28,756 bases of DNA from contig JAEWOG010000038.1 in NCBI GenBank assembly GCA_023460975.1, forward strand, positions 1 to 28,756, in the 5' to 3' direction. Below are positions 27,650 to 28,756 of the stretch, piece after piece (the first letter of the stretch is position 1; the number at the start of each line of letters is the position of its first letter). The stretch is from Actinomycetes bacterium. GTDB lineage: Bacteria; Actinomycetota; Actinomycetes; Propionibacteriales; Nocardioidaceae. Both the position numbers and the translations under genes were made by a program. Below the pieces are notes generated by a model. It had not been told where the DNA came from. It saw nothing but the letters and a program-made list of their open reading frames with translations, and made no database searches.

Positions 27650-28756
27650 ATGGCGAAGAAGTCCTCCGCTCCGACGGCCACTGAGGCCGATTACATCGTC
27701 GTCGGTGCCGGCTCCGCCGGGTGCGCCGTCGCGGGCCGTCTGGCTGAGGCCGGCGAGTCCGTCCTGCTCATCGAGGCAGGTGGCCCCGACGACTCGAGGA
27801 TGTTCCGCCGCCCCGGCATGATCACCATGATCCACAGCGAGCCCAAGCTGAAGAAGCGCTTTGACTGGGGCTTCCGTCACGCGCCCCAAGAGCACCTCGG
27901 CGGCCGCCGCCCGTCGGCGCCGCGTGGCCGCGTCATGGGCGGCTCGGGTTCGGTCAACGGCATGATCTACGTGCGCGGCAACAAGGGGAACTTCGACTCC
28001 TGGGAGGCCGAGGGCGCCACGGGTTGGGGCTACTCCGATGTCCTGCGCCAGTACAAGCGCATGGAGGACTGGCAGGGTGCGCCGAGCGAGTGGCGCGGCA
28101 AGGGTGGCCCGGTCAAGGTCCTCGAGAACGGCGACATCTGCGACGCCACCGCCACCTTCCTCGAGGCCGGCGTCAGCGCGCTGGGTGTCCCGCGCAACCC
28201 GGACTACAACGGCGAGTCGCAGCACGGCATGCACGTCATCCAGGAGAACACCTCCGGCGGCATCCGCTACTCCTCGTCGTACGCGTATCTGGTGGCGCGC
28301 GAGAACCCGACCCTCAACATCATCAAGGGCGGCCACGTCACCAAGGTCGTCATCGACAACGGTCGCGCCACGGGCGTGGAGATGTCCGACGGCACGAACT
28401 CGTACACCCTGAAGGCGAACAAGGAGGTCATCGTCTCCGGTGGCGCCTTCAGCTCGCCGCAGCTGCTCATGCTCTCGGGCATCGGCCCGGCCGCGCACCT
28501 CGCGGAGCACGGCATCCAGGTCGTCGCCGACCTGCCGGTGGGCGACAACCTGCACGACCACCTCTTCGTGCCGCTCAGCTACGTCATGCCGAGCGCCCGG
28601 CACCACGGCAGTGCGCCCTACTTCGCCTCCGGGCTCACCAAGGAGGTGCTGCGTCGCGGCACCACGTGGGTCGCGCGCAGCGTCTTCGAGGCCTTGGCGT
28701 TCGTGCGCAGCTCGCAGGCGACCGACGTGCCCGACATCCAGCTGCATGCCCTGCCC
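27650..28756 (+). CDS. GMC-family FAD oxidoreductase (choline/alcohol dehydrogenase-like), partial
   Basis: Flavoprotein of the glucose-methanol-choline family; the first 369 codons are present and the gene runs past the window end. The FAD-binding GxGxxG motif is G19-A-G-S-A-G24 (YIVVGAGSAGCAVAGRL), followed by the acidic ribose-binding residue in VLLIEAGG. GMC signature 1 reads PRGRVMGGSGSVNGMIYVRG and signature 2 GAFSSPQLLMLSGIGPAAHL. The substrate-binding and C-terminal catalytic His/Asn lie beyond the window, so choline versus other alcohols cannot be decided. The ATG at 27650 has GAGGTG 7 bases upstream. The N-terminal MAKKSSAPTATEA is an uncharged/basic leader with no export signal. 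Confidence 0.93.
   Translation, partial: MAKKSSAPTATEADYIVVGAGSAGCAVAGRLAEAGESVLLIEAGGPDDSRMFRRPGMITMIHSEPKLKKRFDWGFRHAPQEHLGGRRPSAPRGRVMGGSGSVNGMIYVRGNKGNFDSWEAEGATGWGYSDVLRQYKRMEDWQGAPSEWRGKGGPVKVLENGDICDATATFLEAGVSALGVPRNPDYNGESQHGMHVIQENTSGGIRYSSSYAYLVARENPTLNIIKGGHVTKVVIDNGRATGVEMSDGTNSYTLKANKEVIVSGGAFSSPQLLMLSGIGPAAHLAEHGIQVVADLPVGDNLHDHLFVPLSYVMPSARHHGSAPYFASGLTKEVLRRGTTWVARSVFEALAFVRSSQATDVPDIQLHALP

Noticed and set aside
27401..28747. A 448-codon minus-strand open frame opposite the GMC oxidoreductase
   Set aside because: Shadow of a high-GC coding region; the plus strand holds continuous GMC motifs from 27650, with signatures 1 and 2 intact.

Overview
The window is a GC-rich chromosomal stretch from an actinobacterium, most likely a member of the Nocardioidaceae (Nocardioides or a relative). 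This is inferred from the mycothiol gene mshA, a SenX3/RegX3-type phosphate two-component system with phoU, CarD, frequent GTG starts, and the order mshA ... phoU/senX3/regX3 ... carD ... ispD/ispF ... cysS-rlmB. That order is a conserved core block in actinobacteria. No phage, transposon, integrase or CRISPR array is visible; this is mostly core chromosome with some lineage-specific genes.

Layout. 1-218: 5' end of typA/bipA (minus). 376-1716: an M4 (protealysin-type) metalloprotease whose C-terminus carries an emfourin-like inhibitor domain. 1752-2034: repeat array A. 2070-3567: aspartate/glutamate racemase family and SDR genes (minus). 3595-6371: RNase HI-DUF4440 fusion, mshA and a YbjN-domain gene (plus). 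6372-7301: EamA transporter (minus). 7378-9278: regX3-senX3 operon (minus), divergent from phoU (9400-10050) across a PHO-box-like site. 10082-10437: repeat array B. 10521-11845: gpmA and an LpqE-like lipoprotein (minus). 12177-12662: carD. 12813-13403: degenerate IspD-like gene. 13397-14604: ispD and ispF (minus). 14665-16197: membrane-anchored molybdopterin oxidoreductase homologue lacking the metal-ligand cysteine. 16245-17504: secreted C39-like peptidase (minus). 17609-21578: cysS, rlmB and a membrane metallophosphoesterase. 21635-23143: HTH protein. 23151-24998: GH13 enzyme (minus). 25083-25155: tRNA-Thr(TGT). 25233-26485: two paralogous Tat-exported proteins (minus). 26661-27506: pyridoxal kinase (minus). 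27650-end: GMC oxidoreductase (partial).

How the genes work together. regX3-senX3-phoU form a phosphate-sensing module, and the direct-repeat PHO box between senX3 and phoU suggests autoregulation of both arms. ispD and ispF carry out two steps of the MEP isoprenoid pathway. cysS and rlmB serve translation. CarD controls RNA polymerase at rRNA and other promoters. mshA starts mycothiol synthesis.

Most notable observations. (1) Two intergenic arrays of a 30-bp-periodic element: GCGTCATAC units on the left and inverted GTATGACGC units on the right meet at a hairpin centre, both times between convergent genes. (2) A protease-emfourin fusion. (3) A Gly in place of the Mo-ligating Cys in a sulfite-oxidase-fold protein. 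(4) An IspD-like probable pseudoenzyme beside true ispD. (5) Seven genes with TANNNT exactly 6 nt before the start codon, indicating leaderless mRNAs. (6) Strong over-representation of the palindrome CGTACG.
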